Shown piece by piece: positions 24,169 through 38,560 of a stretch of 64,000 bases of DNA. The notes below the pieces were generated by a model. It did not search any database. It was not told the DNA's origin and was given only the letters and a program-made list of their open reading frames with translations. Position 1 is the first letter of the stretch, and each line of letters opens with the position of its first letter. The translations under genes were made by a program, and so were the position numbers. This DNA is from Vesta saturnalis (Eukaryota > Arthropoda > Insecta > Coleoptera > Lampyridae), in the NCBI GenBank assembly GCA_036346205.1, contig JARFJB010000821.1, positions 8,099,222 through 8,163,221 on the forward strand, in the 5' to 3' direction.

Positions 24169-24984
24169 CATTTTTATATGAAAAACGCTATAGAATCGGA
24201 CAAACTTTCAAACATGATAAAGTTGGGCTGCTTGAATACCTAAACAAGTAAAAGCTCCAAGGAATAAAAAATTGGTGGTCGTAACTTTACAGTTCAAAAA
24301 TAAAATTTGAGTATGTGGAATTGGAAATGAAACGAAAGAAAGTATTGGATAAAGATAAAGAAATGTGATTATCAGATTTTTATATGGCACTTGAGTTCCC
24401 AATAACAAAGCTTGTAACGTGCCAATTCTTGTCTATCGTTACCTTAATTTAAGTTTCGAAATTTGCATTATTATTGATAAATATATTTACGTTACATTAG
24501 TATCTTTAAGCATTTCTCTTTTCGTTCAATAATTAAATTTTGTATAACTCGATTTTTCACTTTAGTTACATAATTACGAGTACCTCTGTATATAGCACGT
24601 TGTGGTCTTTGTTTTGTGCGCAACTCAACACGCTTTGACGCTTAACTCATTTCCGTTTCTTATGCCGTGCAGTTCAGACGTTATCTTTTTTAAGTTTTGC
24701 TTCCGTTTTATAAGGTATGTAAAGGCGTCTAATTACATTTTCTATATATTACATTTAATAGGAATAAGAGTAGGAACAAAAGTAGGAACAGGAAGAGCTG
24801 AAATTCTGGTAAATTTTCGTATTGTTGTAAAAGCATGGTGTGACGTCACGATCTTTACTTGCATAAAATGGCGCATAATAATGCGTCGTCATCTACATGA
24901 ACTTAAATGGAGATATCTTTGTTTTGCACAAATCACACATGCTGTTATATCTATTCTGCGTGGAATATTTAATGGAAAATTCCC
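24169..24984. other. AT-rich stretch with no recognisable gene
   Basis: An open frame at 24602-25084 exists only with a non-ATG start and shows no family motif. Not accepted as a gene. Confidence 0.45.
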
Positions 24985-25275
24985 TTATGTTAATATATGC
25001 TACAGTTCGTTTATTTGTACGTTGAACACAAATGAAAATTACCTCATGTTATCATATGCTACCGTTCGTTTATTTGTATGTTGAAGACAGATGAAAGTTA
25101 TAGTACGTTCCAGTACGTTTATATTATGGAAATTATAGTGTACCTTCAATTATGGTCCACAGTTCGTTTATATTTCATTTATTTGTACGTTGAATACAAA
25201 TGGAAATTACCTTTACATTATCGTATATTTGTCTTGTGAACTGGAAGTGAAAATTCTCAAGCTACAGTTCGTTTA
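24985..25275. repeat. degenerate minisatellite, unit about 60 bp
   Basis: Three to four diverged copies of a unit containing CTACAGTTCGTTTATTTGTA followed by CGTTGAACACAAATGAAAAT. The first two copies (about 24990 and 25049) are clear; later ones carry indels. Confidence 0.7.
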
Positions 25276-25857
25276 AGACAAGATTCAAATATTTATTTTG
25301 TACAAATAAGTACTTATCCTTTTAGTGCAGTTTAAGTAAATAACAAATCAGTTAGTGTTATTTTGATACGGTTAAAAAGCTGAGTTCTGCTCCTAAGATA
25401 AAAATATTTGAGTTCATAACCTATCGTAACTGTAATTTGTTGACATAGGTTTCGTTATTGAGTACAGTGTTGATCATATTGCATTTTGAATTTTAAGCAA
25501 ATATAGATTATAAGGTTGTACAGTGTTTAATTTAGTAATTTTAAGATCGTAAGGCTTTACGAGAAATATCGTATTAGTTATTTTATGCTGATATTAATCA
25601 GACATTTTGCTTTATTAAATATACATATAATTACAGTCCCTTAGTGTTTATTCAGATTACCTATTATGCTTTGAGATACAACTTTTCTCAATTTTTGTTG
25701 TATTTTAATTATCAAACGTATAAATTGAGTGGCGTCCGACTATAAATCAAATATTAATACTGATTGCATCTACGGATAAATCTCTGCTTCCCTCACACCT
25801 GAAAATCAATGAGTCCTCAATTACAGTAAGTTTCATAAGTTTGCACCTCACTGAGCT
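25276..25857. other. AT-rich stretch with no recognisable gene
   Basis: No coding or structured feature recognised. Confidence 0.4.
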
Positions 25858-26151
25858 AGACCGTGGTGCGATTTACCTTTGTAATATAACAATCAACAAC
25901 ACCAAATTTTTTATTTGTTATAAGGTGTACAATGTGTGTGAACGATAGAGTAAAGTAAACTGGTGCTTTATGGGTGCACTTTGCTAATAAAATGTATTTA
26001 TTATAGACCGTGGTGCGATTTACCTTTGTAATATAACAATCAACAACACCAAATTTTTTATTTGTTATAAGGTGTACAATGTGTGTGAACGATAGAGTAA
26101 AGTAAACTGGTGCTTTATGGGTGCACTTTGCTAATGAAATGTATTTATTAT
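25858..26151. repeat. 147-bp direct tandem duplication, two copies
   Basis: 25858-26004 is repeated at 26005-26151. By eye there is a single difference (CTAATAAAAT versus CTAATGAAAT). Near identity implies a recent event. No coding content. Confidence 0.95.
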
Positions 26152-26420
26152 ATTACATGGCTAGTAAGCGTATGCATTTTAAAATTATTCTTGGCTATAC
26201 AGAGTATTTCAAGAAAGCAGTGCAAGACAAAGTTAGTATTTTTGTAATGGAACGACCTGTACATCAATCTCGTTTTGCATCTTACGTGCACTTTTAAAAC
26301 TTTATTTATATAGGTTTCATGCATGTAAATGTTATGGTTTTTGAAACAATTCGAATTTTATCCATTTGCAGGTGTTTATGTACTATTTTGTGTTTAGTTA
26401 GAAAAACTTATATATTTGCA
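26152..26420. other. AT-rich spacer
   Basis: No feature recognised. Confidence 0.35.
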
Positions 26421-26480
26421 CCAAAGAAAGTCCAAGCTTAAGCCTATGTTCTGAAGAAGAAATATTGGAGATAAATACTA

Positions 26481-28014
26481 CAGGGTGTTCAAAATATATG
26501 TTCAAACTTGCGAAACTTGAAACTCAAAAATATCACTTTTATCAAATAAAACACCTTGTATATTTTTACGATTTATTAAAGACAATAAAAAACCACACAA
26601 TTCTTCATAAGTATGTCCTATACCTATCTCTCACTGTTTTTGAGTTATTTTAATTTTTCTATATTACTCAATATTTCAATGGTTTTTCTTGTGATTATTC
26701 GCAGTAGCCATGAAATTTGAAAACAAGAGAGACAAAAAGTTGCATTAAGTACCAAACATTATCATAGATATAAATTAACTCCAACATGAAGTATATTCCG
26801 TTATCATAAGAATTTGATATAAAATGAACGAACATTTTCAAGTCATTGGATAATTCAACAGTACTAATGAGTTCTTCTTAAAATATGTTCAAAAAGTGCC
26901 CCTCTTGCTGAATGAATACATTTAGTCGTTTTATGTTTTTTCTCATGTTCCCAGTATCTCCAGTGTCATCGTTCCACAAGCGTCTCGTATCCTATCGTCC
27001 ATACCTTCTTTTGTAGCGGGAGACGTAACATATGCACGTTCTTTAATATGTCCTCACAAGAAGAAATCTAATAGGGTAAAATTGCACGACCTTGAGGGCC
27101 ACTGGACAACCCCTCGCTCAATCCACTTTTGAGGATAATTATCTTCTAAAAATTCACGTATCTTGCGGTGGTAGTGCGGATAGCCACCGTCCTGTAGCAG
27201 CCACATATTCTGTCGTTCATCATTACCAAGCAAATAAAGAAGGTTTGGAAAAACTTCTTGGAGGTATTGAAGGTAGATACGACCAGTTAGGGGAGTGTTA
27301 AAAAAATATGACCCAACAATTCTGTTGTGGAGAATGCCACCCCAAACATTTGTGGACCAGTGGTTTTGGTTTTGCATTTGTCGGATCCAAAATGAGTAAT
27401 AGTGCATATTATGACGATGTACAGCATCATTGCTTTTACACGTAGCCTCGTCAGAAAACTTGGATTAATCTCTTCTTTCGAAATCATCATTGCGTAATTC
27501 CTGGTGTAATTCAATATGGTAAAGATGATACTCATGTTTTCTAGTTGTCCGTTCGACAGTTGATTGTGACGTTTTACATGATATAACTATCTGACGACTA
27601 CTGACGTGTGGGTTTTCTTCAGTGTGAAGCAGAATCTCAAGTTCTTTTTCTTGGTTACTAGTATTTATATTCACCATTTTGCATTTTACATAATCCCCAT
27701 TGCCAGTAGAATCGAATCTCTCCATCAAATTTTCAAAAGTGAGCCGAGTGTGTTGGCATCGAGCAGGACACTTCATTCTATATAACCTTTGAGCAATAAG
27801 ATAATTTTTTTGAACCTCTCCAAACAAACCATATGAACTACTTCTCTTTTAAAGTAATCCATTATTTTACTATTGAACACAAAACTTTCCCAATCTTAAA
27901 TGGCTACTAAGATGCAATAATAGCGAGAGATAGGTATAGGACATACTTATGGAGAAAAGTGATATTTTTGAATTTCAAGTTTCCCAGGTTTGGATATTTA
28001 TTTTGTACACCCTG
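26481..28014 (-). mobile_element. mariner-like element M4 inside a palindrome
   Basis: The tips CAGGGTGTTC (26481) and its near complement TACACCCTG (to 28014) are flanked by TA on both sides (26479-26480 and 28015-28016). The inverted repeats run inward with CTTGAAACTCAAAAATATCA and CATAAGTATGTCCTATACCT on the left arm and their complements at 27930-28010. The flanks outside the TA are themselves inverted copies of each other (26421-26478 and 28017-28078). Minus-strand transposase pseudogene inside. Confidence 0.88.
26878..27862 (-). pseudogene. mariner transposase pseudogene (M4)
   Basis: Start 27862 gives MDYFKREVVHMV. After one frameshift the DUF4817-type helix-turn-helix follows (EVQKNYLIAQRLYRMKCPAR). 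Next are NPHVSSRQIVISCKTSQSTV and the linker HIELHQELRNDDFERR. The first catalytic box is a frameshifted TDEA near 27450. The second is WLLQDGGYPHY near 27195. The third region reads SRSCNFTLLDFF near 27070, with SPD replaced by SCN. The tail GTMTLEILGTWEKT leads to QQEGHFLNIF with the stop at 26878-26880. Long uninterrupted stretches suggest moderate age. Confidence 0.87.
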
Positions 28015-28078
28015 TAGCATTTATCTCCAATATTTCCTCTTCAAAACATAAGCTTAAGTTTGGTGTTTCCTTGGTCCA

Positions 28079-28633
28079 AGTTTACAGCACAAGTTTATTT
28101 TACTCTATCATTGACTCACCCGGTACATGTTTATTTTGTTACCTTATTGTGATTGAGAAAATACATGTCGATGGTTCTCTTAACAATTTCATCAATATTT
28201 ACATTGTGACTATAAAGAACATCACAAAAACATCACTTAACTCCAGGTCAAGTTCTACTTTATCAGGTACCAAAGTAGCTTTCTAATGGATACTATATGA
28301 AACAAATGATATGATAATCGCCTTTTCCATAAACCAAACATTCTTGCTTACTGTCTGGGACGCGTAAAACTCTCTGTCCATTTTGTAGGTTTAGAAATTA
28401 TTATTATTTTCAAGCATTGCACGTATTCTGGAATTATCAGCAAAATGTTACAAATACGTTTCTTTAGCAACAATGTCTTCTATAAAATAATTAGCCGTAC
28501 CTGGAGGGCCGATATTTAAAAATTGTTTATGCCAGAAACCTTCGCGTAGTGCACTCTACAACTTTCCAAAGTTTCTTGGCGATCGGATGAATCGTGTAAT
28601 AATGCATAAAGCACAAATAGACATACATTCGTT

Positions 28634-28637
<4 letters not shown>
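28079..28637. other. stretch with no recognisable gene
   Basis: No coding family, repeat or RNA recognised. Confidence 0.4.

Positions 28638-28693
<56 letters not shown>
28638..28693. repeat. (AT)n microsatellite at the left end of M5
   Basis: Pure AT dinucleotides directly abutting the left inverted repeat of M5. Confidence 0.95.
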
Positions 28694-30056
<1,363 letters not shown>

Positions 30057-30142
30057 AATACACACACACACACACCACGCACGCACGACACGCACGCACG
30101 CACCACCACACACACACACACACACACACACACAACACACAC

Positions 30143-30228
<86 letters not shown>
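30057..30228. repeat. compound (CA)n-(TA)n microsatellite
   Basis: CA repeats with CG and CCA interruptions (30059-30190) continue directly into (TA)n (30190-30228). Confidence 0.95.
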
Positions 30229-30233
<5 letters not shown>

Positions 30234-30789
30234 CAAAGACCAGAATAATGTATATCACTATAGTCTCTTGGTGACTGTATTCGCACGTGAGTGTAATGTA
30301 TTTGCAATATTTCTTGAAACCATATAATAAATTGTGGACATAATTGTGCTATTGAAGTTGATATATCCTTATACATTTTGTAGTTGTGCTCCTACTAACC
30401 TCAGTCAAATTGCAAAGGTATAAAACTTAGGGAGTTGATAATACGTGACCCATGGAGGAAGTGGATTATTTCTTAATATATGTGCAAAGTTCTGCTTAAC
30501 ATAACCTCATTTTATTCATACGTACCTTTTGAAGCATAGATTAACAAGTCTTCGATTTCTTTCCTTACATTTCATATAGAGTTTTTTGTCAGATGGAACC
30601 ACTGTATAAACTAATCATTTTCAAAGCTATTTTAAAGACTCTCTCTTTTTCGATATGAACATACTCTCTCTACACAGTTTATTATATTTAAATCGTCGGA
30701 TTGACCAATTTTTCGAAATAAATGTAAAATATGAGATTAACAAAGTATTGAGTTACACCACAGCAAAACATAGTGCAATATTTTTTAAA
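30229..30789. other. AT-rich stretch with no recognisable gene
   Basis: Nothing supported. Confidence 0.4.
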
Positions 30790-31870
30790 TAATTGTGGTC
30801 CTCAACAGGTTAAGTTTAGTCTAACGTACTCAAGCGCTCAGAAATATTTAGGACGATGAATATTGGGGTTTGAACTGCTAAGAGATGCCTATCAACAGCT
30901 ACCTTAAATGTTTTCATATAATAAGCGAGACGAAAACAAGAATTAGGAAGATCATTCCAGATCTTAGAAGCCATGTAGAAGAAAGATGTGAGTGGGCAAA
31001 CCGGGTATCCCTAGCAAAGGTGACCCGAGCAGGAATCAGAGAACGTAATTTAGCAACACAATGGCTACTGCAATACCGATAGTACAAAGGTAGAATTGGA
31101 ACGATTCTTCTATGCACAAGGGACTGTATGCCAAAAATTAAATACTATTTATAAGGCAAATTGCTCTTCTATGAATACTGTCAACTATATCGAGAACGTA
31201 GTGCAGAGCACCAACCCAGAGGTGTGAATTATATTCTAGATCAGTTCGAATTTGGGCCTTGTATAGCAGAAAGAATTATTGGGATGCAAAGTACTGCTAG
31301 ATCTGTGCAAAAAACCTATTTTACGAGCAGGTGTTTCAGTAGCTGACAGAAGATGGTGAACCTGTGATAGATTTGAAGATACAGTCATTACTAACATAGT
31401 AATAGAGTCTGAAAACTTAAGATCTGAAGCATTCATGCTTACAAGTAATGATCGATCATTTTTAAAGTACACAAGGCAACACTGAGTTTTATTAGCATTA
31501 AATTGAACTAGATTAATACTTCTCCATTCAAGGATACGTTGTATGACTCTATTGATTGAAATGTCCATTTTAGCTTTAATGATTTGAAATAAAAGATTGA
31601 TTAGTACTATGAGTAGACTGAATTAATCTACAGTTATGAGTGATGTCGTCTGCAAAACCATAGTTCGGGTTAGTCGTGGAAGAAATAAGACGTTTATGTA
31701 TAGCAGAAAAGGTGTAGGAGCTACCACTGATCCTTGTGGCACGTCCTCGTTAATACCGACATTTTTTGAAAAGAGGACATCGACTGACATGTATGTCCTT
31801 TGAGAACCTAAAATAAGGCAGTGCATGATCAGGAAACGTTTCATAAACTGTAAAGTGTTCAATTTTGTTC
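30790..31870 (-). pseudogene. CR1/L2-like retrotransposon, copy 3 (diverged subfamily)
   Basis: Reading right to left: VDVLFSKNVGINEDVPQGSVVAP near 31750, then FADD near 31650 in another frame. Next RILEWRSINLVQFNANKTQCC (31530), SDSITMLVMTVSSNLS (31400) and ARKIGFLHRS (31330). After a deletion comes the C-terminal part (LYYRYCSSHCVAKLRSLIP near 31070). The 3-prime UTR region is recognisable to about 30790. It diverges clearly from the 35713 copy and lacks everything before RT motif B. Confidence 0.83.
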
Positions 31871-32255
31871 TTAACAACACATTGTTGTATAGGGGAAAAA
31901 CTGAACTATAAAAAAACTGGCTTATTTGAAGAATTTGCCGTAAAAGTAATATTATACTATATAACAAGCGATTACAAATTATATGACTCGTTCAAAATAT
32001 TCATTCATATTTATAGAGTGCATTTTTCATGGGTATTGAAGCAAAAAAAACACCTTTTTGTTTTATGATCAAGCTTACATAAAATTTTTACTTAATTATT
32101 CATTGTTAAAGGTTAACGGGAGAGTTTTTTAGAAAGTGTTTAATCCATTAAAAGCAAATTATATTTAGAAAATTTTTAATTTGTATTCTAACATTGATAA
32201 TAATTGTAGTGATTTTAATTGTTATACTTCCTACTTTACCTTCCATCCATACATA
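31871..32255. other. AT-rich spacer
   Basis: No feature recognised. Confidence 0.4.
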
Positions 32256-33498
32256 CAGGGTGCCGCATTAAAGCGTTGAAGTACGACATATCCGTTATTA
32301 AAGGAGAAATCAAAAAAAGTTATTATAGGCAACTTCAAACTTCACATTATAAAATTATTTTCGTATTTACAGGGTGTTACATATTACCAGGGTGAACCAA
32401 ACACACTTTTTTTTAAATGGGACACCCTATATATTATTTCAAATTTAGATTAAGTTCATCTCCCCCATACTTCCAATATAGGGTTTCATTACGTTATACA
32501 GGGTATTTCAAAAGTTATGGTCAATTGTACACGAAAATCATTCTCACTTCAACGTCCTGTATAGTCTAGACAGAACAAACTAACAATAATTTTTTCCAGG
32601 CATAACTTTTTGACATTGGTACAGTGTTACGAGAAAGTACTATTTCTTTATTATTGCACTAATTGAATATAGAGTAAGCCAAAACCCGAATACATGATTT
32701 TGTCAATTTTTTCAAATTAATCACCCTGTATTTTATTTTAAAAAGTGCAAAAGCCCTCCCTATAGCTAAAATCGTTAATTTCTGAGATATTTTCAATATA
32801 ATAACAGAAAGAAATTTGTTTAAAAATTTTATCACAATTTTGTCTAAATAACCGATGTTTTATGAATTTTCTATAATAATTTGTCACACTTTTATTTGTT
32901 CACGGCTAACTTGTTAAGATAGAAATTTTTATAAAAATCTCTCTGTTATTAAATTGAAAATATCTCAGAAATTAACGAAATATGGGGGTGCTTAATAAAA
33001 ATGAAAGAACATAAAGTGTATTTTCACTTTTTAAAATAAAATACAGCGTGATTCATTTGAAAAAATTGACAAAATCATGTGTTCCAGTTTTGGCTCGCTG
33101 TGTATTCAATTGGTGCAATAATAAAGAAATAACACTTTCTCGTAACACTGTCTAAAAGTTATGCCTGGATAAAGTTATTGTTAGGTTGCTCTGTCTAGGC
33201 TATACAGGACGTTTAAATGAAAATGATTTTCGTGCACAATTGACCATAACTGTTGAAATACCCTGTATGAAACCCTATATTAGAAGTATGGGGGAGATGA
33301 GCTTAATCTAAATTTGAAATAATATATAGGGAGTCCCATTTAAAAAAAAGCACGTTTGGTTCACCCTGGTAATATGTAACACCCTGTAAATACGAAATAA
33401 ATTTGAAGTTTGAAGTTGCTTATAATTTTTGTAGACAACTTTTTTTGATATCTCCTTTAATAACGGACATATCGTACTTTGACGCACTAATGCAGCAC
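32256..33498. mobile_element. foldback element F1, near-palindromic, 1.24 kb
   Basis: The left half (32256-32870) is repeated in inverted order in the right half (32880-33498), for example GACATATCCGTTATTAAAGG near 32286 and its complement near 33462. Other paired landmarks are CAGGGTG, GGTGAACCAAAC, GGGACACCCTATATATTATT and TTGACCATAACTTTTGAAAT. Several internal words look like mariner tips (CAGGGTGTTAC, CAGGGTATTTC). No coding frame. Shortened relatives lie at 43462-44425 and 51079-52057. Confidence 0.88.
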
Positions 33499-34952
<1,454 letters not shown>

Positions 34953-35199
34953 GTGCTCGTGCACAATGCACATAAGACATAAGGACTGCATATGACGGCA
35001 AACGTAACATAATGATAATCCTAACATAAAATCGGCAACTGTTCACAGTATACGCAACTCATATGTATTACGTATTGTCAAAATGTATGCAATACGTTAT
35101 TAATAATTAATACATTATTAATAAAGGTTAGGTTGCTCATTTGTTTTTCGTAAAAATTGTATTATAGAAATTGTGCATAACGTAAACTGTTAAAATTAT

Positions 35200-35712
35200 C
35201 ATGACTGAGGAAACAATAACAGAACTGTTATTACTATTATCACGAAGGAGGCAGGAGGGCGCAATAGAAATAGAAACAGTGGAAACGTCGTTGGTGGATT
35301 CGACCTATTAACAGGCATCGAGAAAAAAGAGGAGAATTCAGGAGACTGGTACTGGAGATAAAACTCCTTCATGCAGAATGGTTTTCCTGCTACACCAGGA
35401 TGACTCCCGAAACCTTTGACAGTCTACTGGATGTGGTTGGTCCGCCAATTACAAAAAAAGAACATAAGAAAACCAATTTTTCCAAGTGCTCGATTAGCTG
35501 ATACATTAAGGTTTAATAACGTGTTTAATAAACAATACACCACTTAATCTAGATTCCTTGCTACAGGAGAGTCCTATTTCACCCTAGCTGAAAGTTGCCA
35601 TCTAGGAAAGTCAATACTCAACAATATGTGTCATAATACACGAAGTTACACAATTGATGTGGGAAGTGTTATCTCCTATTCTGTTAAAGTCCCCTACAAT
35701 GGATGGCTGAAG
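35200..35712 (+). pseudogene. Harbinger transposase, N-terminal part
   Basis: Frames read TEETITELLLLLSRRRQEG-like sequence near 35200, then RRWWIRPINRHREKRGEF near 35280 and LLHAEWFSCYTRMTPETFDSL (35370-35420). After a frameshift come FPSARLADTLR (35490) and YLATGESYFTLAESCHLGKS (35560-35620). VGSVISYSVKVP (35660-35695) leads to a W-MAEAF stretch where the family has E-W-x-x-I-A-E-x-F. Order and spacing match PIF/Harbinger (HARBI1-type DDE_Tnp_4) proteins up to the start of the catalytic core. The core is absent because the retrotransposon at 35713 sits here. Confidence 0.85.
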
Positions 35713-37456
35713 CATTTCCCCCCCTGACATCTATTGATGGATCGGTAGTTGCTGATTCTGTAGACAAAGCCAACGTTTTTGTGGATTTGTTTGCATCAAA
35801 CTCGTGTCTCAATGATTCTGGAAAAGATGTGCCCCTAGTCAACTCTTCTTCATACGTTATGAAACCAATTCATTTTCGGTACAAGCTCTTGGAATCGATC
35901 ATCAGTAGGCTTGATCTCAATAAGGCGACTGGCCCAGACGGTATCCCAGCTATTGTCTTAAAGAAATGTTCCCCCGAACTAGTACCAGTCCTATCTAAGC
36001 TCTATACGATCTCTATATCTTCTGGGGAATTCCCTTCATCATGGAAGTTAGCAAATGTTCAACCTATTCCCCAAAAAGGTGATAAGACCGATCCCTCAAA
36101 TTACAGACCAATTGCCATCACTTCCATTTTGTCTAAAATCATGGAAAAAGCCATCAATCAGCAACTGCTCAGTTCCTTGAAACTAACAAACTCCTTAGTG
36201 ACCCCCAATATGGGTTTAGGCAAAGTCGTTCAACAGGCGATCTTCTTTCATATGTGACCCAAGTTTGGAACAATACAGTAGAGCAGTCCGGTGAAACAGT
36301 TGTAGTCGCTTTAGATATCTCAAAGGCATTTGAGCAAGTTTGGCATAAGTGTTTACTTGCCAAACTCACCTCGTTTGGGTTAAATGATACGCTCATCAAC
36401 TGGGTTTCTAGTTTCCTTGATAAAAGACGAATACGTGTCGTAGTTGATGGCTTTTTTTCAAAAGAAGTTAGCATTAACGCGGGCGTACCACAGGGATCCG
36501 TTATAGCGCCTACACTTCTTCTGATGTACATAAATGACCTTATTTCTTCAACAACTAACCCCATTCATTGTTTTGCTGACGATAGCACTCTTCACTGTAG
36601 TTCATCTCAGTCTACTTATAGTGATAATCCACCTTCTATGTCAAATCAAGAAATTAAAGCTGAAATGGCAAATTCAATCAACAAAGACATTCAACGTATT
36701 CTCGAATGGGGAAGCAATAATCTAGTTAAATTTAATGCTAACAAAACTCAGTGTTGCCTTACGTCCGCCAAAAAAGATCGATCATTTCCTGTTGTAAGTA
36801 TGAATGGCTCAGTTCTTAAGTTTTCAGACTCTATTACTCTGTTGGGTATGACTGTATCTTCAAATCTCTCATGGGTTGACCATCTTCTGTCAGCTACCAA
36901 AACAGCTGCTCGTAAAATAGGCTTTTTGTACAGATCTAAGCAGTACTTTACCTCTCGACAACTCCTTCTGCTGTATAAGGCCCAAATTCGGCCTCATCTG
37001 GAATATAATTCTCACCTTTGGGTTAGTGCTCCCCAATACACTCTCGATATCGTTGATCGTATTCAAAAGAGAGCGATTAGGCTTATAAATGACCCGTCCT
37101 TAACTTCTCACATACAGTCCCTTGAGCATAGAAGGATGGTTTCAGTTCTTTCTTTGTATTATCGTTATTACAACGGCTATTGTGCTGGTGAATTACATTC
37201 TTTGATACCAATTCCGGCTATCTTTGCGAGAAACACTCGGTTCGCTCATTCACATCAGCAGTATGCAGTACAAATCTCCACTTGTCGTACCAAACGGGCG
37301 CAATCCACATTTTTCTACACGGCTTCTAAACTCTGGAATGATCTCCCTAGTTCCTGTTTTCCTCTCACTTATGATATGAGAAAATTTAAGGTAGCTGTTC
37401 ATAGGCATCTATTGGCAATTCATTATCCCTCTATCCATCCTCCTAAGTGTTCGTGA
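35713..37456 (+). pseudogene. reverse transcriptase of CR1/L2-like copy 4, one frameshift
   Basis: The RT domain reads LDLNKATGPDGIPAIVLKKC (35915-35970), KLANVQPIP and NYRPIAITSILSKIMEKAIN (36100-36160). One frameshift lies near 36165. Then come YGFRQSRSTGDLL, motif A VVALDISKAFEQVWH (36300-36345), GVPQGSVIAP (36482-36510) and the catalytic box FADD (36573-36584). The C-terminus has the thumb and RKIGFLYRS. The tail motif is FFYTASKLWNDLPSSCFPL and the stop is at 37454-37456. The two open frames are 35703-36257 and 36254-37456. With that frameshift repaired the RT would be complete; the endonuclease is missing. Jockey-like affiliation is a less likely alternative. Confidence 0.88.
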
Positions 37457-37515
37457 GTGCTTTAGCACGATAGGCCTTATTTAGCCTGTTCAGGTCCACA
37501 ATCAAAAAAAAAAAT
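35713..37515 (+). mobile_element. CR1/L2-like non-LTR retrotransposon, copy 4, young and 5-prime truncated
   Basis: The family 3-prime half, ending in GCCTTATTTAGCCTGTTCAG, CACAATC and a short A run (37505-37515). The 5-prime junction lies near TTTCCCCCCCTGACATC. The insertion replaces about 0.6 kb of Harbinger transposase: the left side stops before the catalytic core and the right side resumes at LHNFLR. No target-site duplication is visible. The nested copy at 14620-15000 is almost identical, so the family was active recently. Confidence 0.88.
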
Positions 37516-37516
37516 G

Positions 37517-37677
37517 TTTGCATAATTTTCTTAGACAGTCAACAGCAAACGCAACATATTGTCGCCCAAATTATATTGACAGGGGCGACGTTTTGGATAA
37601 ATGGAGAGAGGAAGTTGAGAGGTCAATAATGGAAACATGTCAAAGGCTTGGAAGTAATAATTCAGATAATGTGCAAT
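37517..37677 (+). pseudogene. Harbinger transposase, C-terminal part
   Basis: LHNFLRQSTANATYCRPNYI then DRGDVLDKWREEVERS, ending SNNSDNVQ with a stop at about 37675. The LHNFL and Y-C-P/R-P-x-Y/F-x-D pattern is characteristic of the end of HARBI1-type transposases. It continues, after the retrotransposon, the frame begun at 35200. Confidence 0.82.
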
Positions 37678-37881
37678 AAACCAAAGAACTGTTCCATAGT
37701 GTTTAACCTAATTTTAACTAATAGGACAAATAAACACCATAGGGTGACCTGAACTCAACATATAAAAAACGTAATGAGTTATATGTATATTTACAAAACT
37801 ATTCATCATCGACATACAATAAATTCGTGATTTGTATTTTCAAAAATCTTCGTTTTTGTAGGTACTCTAGTGCCCCCCGAG

Positions 37882-38016
37882 TTGGGCAACTAAATTACCA
37901 AATTCCGTTTCGTCATCTTGCCTCCTGTTATTGATGTTATTTAATGCTTCCAATGCTGTCCACAAGCTGACGACTAGCACTTGGAGTCTCAAGAGTACCC
38001 TTAACAGTAGGAGAGA
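37882..38016 (-). pseudogene. C-terminal exon of the Harbinger MADF-domain gene
   Basis: On the minus strand the frame gives TALEALNNINNRRQDDETEF and then GNLVAQLGGH, stop at 37887-37889. The E-F-G-x-x-V-A motif is the conserved tail of the second (MADF/Myb-like DNA-binding) protein of insect Harbingers. Its N-terminal half lies about 14 kb to the right (52113-52477), separated by the insertion nest. Confidence 0.65.
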
Positions 38017-38560
38017 AAATAACTATAAACAAATTTTAGTTATGCGCTATTCAAGTCACTAGCCGTTGCACGTCATTAATCGTATACCACATACTATAAT
38101 TATAATTTACTATAAAACTTTAATAAAATTTGCATTAAAGGCAAAATGTCATCGTAAGTACAGTTGGTATTAAAAGTCATTAATCGTGTAGGGTTACTTT
38201 GTTAAATTCACTGGTACGCACTACTTATTTGTTTTGTTCTAGCAATGCATAACAAAACGTATTACAATTATTGATATTCTCGAAAGGATTTTTTACATTA
38301 GTAGGTATGCAGTGTGAAAGCGGGTCAAACGAAAACAATTTAGAAAAGTACAAGAACATTGTGCCTCTAAAACAAATTATTGTATTTTTATTTACATATA
38401 ATAGGTATATAGCATCTATTTGTTCCTAACCTAAAAATATGTATCAGCAATCAGTCTGACAACACGTACCTTGACAACGCCGATTATCACGTCATTGATT
38501 TAGTAAGATTTAAGCTATGACCATTGAGTATATATAGGGAAGAGACGTATTCTTACGCGT

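Noticed and set aside
24602..25084. 160-codon plus-strand frame
   Set aside because: Needs a non-ATG start, overlaps the minisatellite and shows no recognisable domain.
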